NCBI RefSeq assembly: GCF_018403185.1
Contig: NZ_BOSE01000002.1
Span: 248,001 to 312,000 of the forward strand
Length of the DNA: 64,000 nucleotides
Source of the DNA: Paenibacillus montaniterrae
GTDB taxonomy: Bacteria > Bacillota > Bacilli > Paenibacillales > Paenibacillaceae
Reading direction: 5' to 3'
Shown here: one piece after another, positions 63,285 through 64,000 of the stretch
Numbering within the stretch: the stretch's first letter is position 1
How the letters are laid out: each line of letters begins with the position of its first letter
Translations under genes and position numbers: made by a program
The notes under the pieces: generated by a model
What the model was told of the DNA's origin: nothing
The model's database searches: none
What the model saw: only the letters and a program-made list of their open reading frames with translations

Positions 63285-64000
63285 TGCTCATATCTCCTCA
63301 CTTTTACGATAATGTAAATCCCAGCCGCGCCAAGCACAGACCAGACCAGCAGCATTCCCCATTGAATCCCCTGCCCAGACGCACCTGCAGCGCTGGATTG
63401 CTGATGCATGCTCGGCATTCGATCAGCGATCCACTGCTCGCGATCCGCAGCATAAAGCTGCTCAATAAAGGCTATGCCCGGCGTCCCAAACAAAAGCTGA
63501 AAGCTCGGCCTGCGCTCGATAAGCGATAAAAAAAACGGAGCGCTCTCGTATACCAGCTCGCTATAGCCATCCCCGTTCGTATCAAGCCCCTGCAGCGTAT
63601 CCCAATAGTTTTTTTGAATGACAGGCTCGGTGCTGCCATCATCCCAAATATTTGTAACGTTGCCGACAAAATCATTATGCTCGAGCTTAAGTCCATCCGC
63701 TCTTTGCATTTGCAGCGCTACAAAGTTGTGCAGCAGCTCATTATGATGCACGGAAACAGCTTCACTGCGCTCCACACTAATTCCGATTCGATTTTGCCAA
63801 ATTTGATTGCTGTACACCTCGGCTTCGACCACATCATAAATGAGAATAGCAGCAGCATTCGCATTCGCTTGATGCTGCTCCAAAACATTGTGATGCAGCT
63901 TCACCTGATCTGATGTCATAATCATTAGCCCCGTCACATTGCCCGTACTGCGGTTTTCCGCAATTTCAACCTGCGCGGCATACATCATATGATAGGCATA
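63281..64000 (-). CDS. nosD: NosD, C-terminal part (cut by window edge)
   Basis: The last 239 codons are visible; the frame stays open to the right edge. Right-handed beta-helix repeats are seen (SDQVKLHHNVLEQH, EAEVYSNQIWQNRIGISVE, DGLKLEHNDFVGNVTNIWDD), then YWDTLQGLDTNGDGYSE and PFFLSLIERRP, both characteristic of NosD. A C-terminal membrane helix (GMLLVWSVLGAAGIYIIV) anchors it. NosD is the extracytoplasmic partner of NosFY and binds NosL. nosZ would be expected upstream, outside the window. Confidence 0.9.
   Translation of the reverse strand, partial: YAYHMMYAAQVEIAENRSTGNVTGLMIMTSDQVKLHHNVLEQHQANANAAAILIYDVVEAEVYSNQIWQNRIGISVERSEAVSVHHNELLHNFVALQMQRADGLKLEHNDFVGNVTNIWDDGSTEPVIQKNYWDTLQGLDTNGDGYSELVYESAPFFLSLIERRPSFQLLFGTPGIAFIEQLYAADREQWIADRMPSMHQQSSAAGASGQGIQWGMLLVWSVLGAAGIYIIVKVRRYEQ

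Overview
The window reads as a chromosomal segment of a Paenibacillus-like, spore-forming Firmicute. The evidence is gene content: cmpA (spore cortex), kapB (sporulation phosphorelay), a KinB-like kinase, a DUF2339 membrane protein, several copper-amine-oxidase-N (stalk-domain) secreted proteins, bacilliredoxin, cvfC and GG-rich Shine-Dalgarno sites with many TTG/GTG starts. The order tex - cmpA - sprT-like - tRNA(Asn, Ser, Glu, Lys, Leu) matches the Bacillus subtilis ydcI-cmpA-ydcK-trnS neighbourhood as I remember it. The assignment to Paenibacillus is inference.

Layout. 1-7.5 kb: MFS transporter (cut by the edge), hflC-hflK, a degenerate GGDEF protein, a stalk-domain secreted protein and a large DUF2339 membrane protein. 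7.7-8.3 kb: five tRNAs. 8.3-17 kb: sprT-like, cmpA, tex, a metallo-beta-lactamase hydrolase with a thioredoxin-like protein, DedA, small unknowns and an M23 peptidase-bactofilin pair. 17-28 kb: gltB, SGNH hydrolase, kapB, glycolipid glycosyltransferase, second DedA, NlpC/P60 endopeptidase and a CDF metal exporter. 28.5-37.8 kb: ABC-F ATPase, cvfC, ArsR sensor, transglutaminase-like protein, eda, mutY and a cytochrome c lipoprotein, with arrays of a hairpin repeat between them. 37.9-45.8 kb: acpS coupled to a sensor-GGDEF-EAL protein, bacilliredoxin, KinB-like kinase and flavoprotein. 45.8-50.3 kb: xylose genes xylB, xylA and divergent xylR with two operators. 50.3-58.5 kb: a three-gene operon of very large PKD-repeat secreted proteins. 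58.8-64 kb: a NarL-type two-component system facing a nosD-nosL-nosY-nosF-tlpA operon, which implies a nitrous oxide reductase gene beyond the right edge.

The most unusual element is a dispersed repeat of about 170 bp with at least twelve full, truncated or deleted copies at 9.3, 30.4-31.2, 33.0-33.7, 35.1-35.4 and 45.3 kb. Each full copy folds into a long hairpin. Copies fall into two arm types whose 5' and 3' arms change together, including paired double substitutions, so base pairing itself appears to have been conserved. The outermost arms also differ by locus yet stay complementary. I do not recognise this element as a known RNA or mobile-element family. A second, shorter dispersed motif occurs at 14.9 and 32.4 kb, and a separate inverted-repeat element with a tandem duplication lies at 9.7 kb.

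Functional themes: cell-envelope and sporulation housekeeping dominate; xylose use is controlled by XylR; copper delivery for N2O reduction is at the right end, with an unusual histidine-rich extension on NosL.
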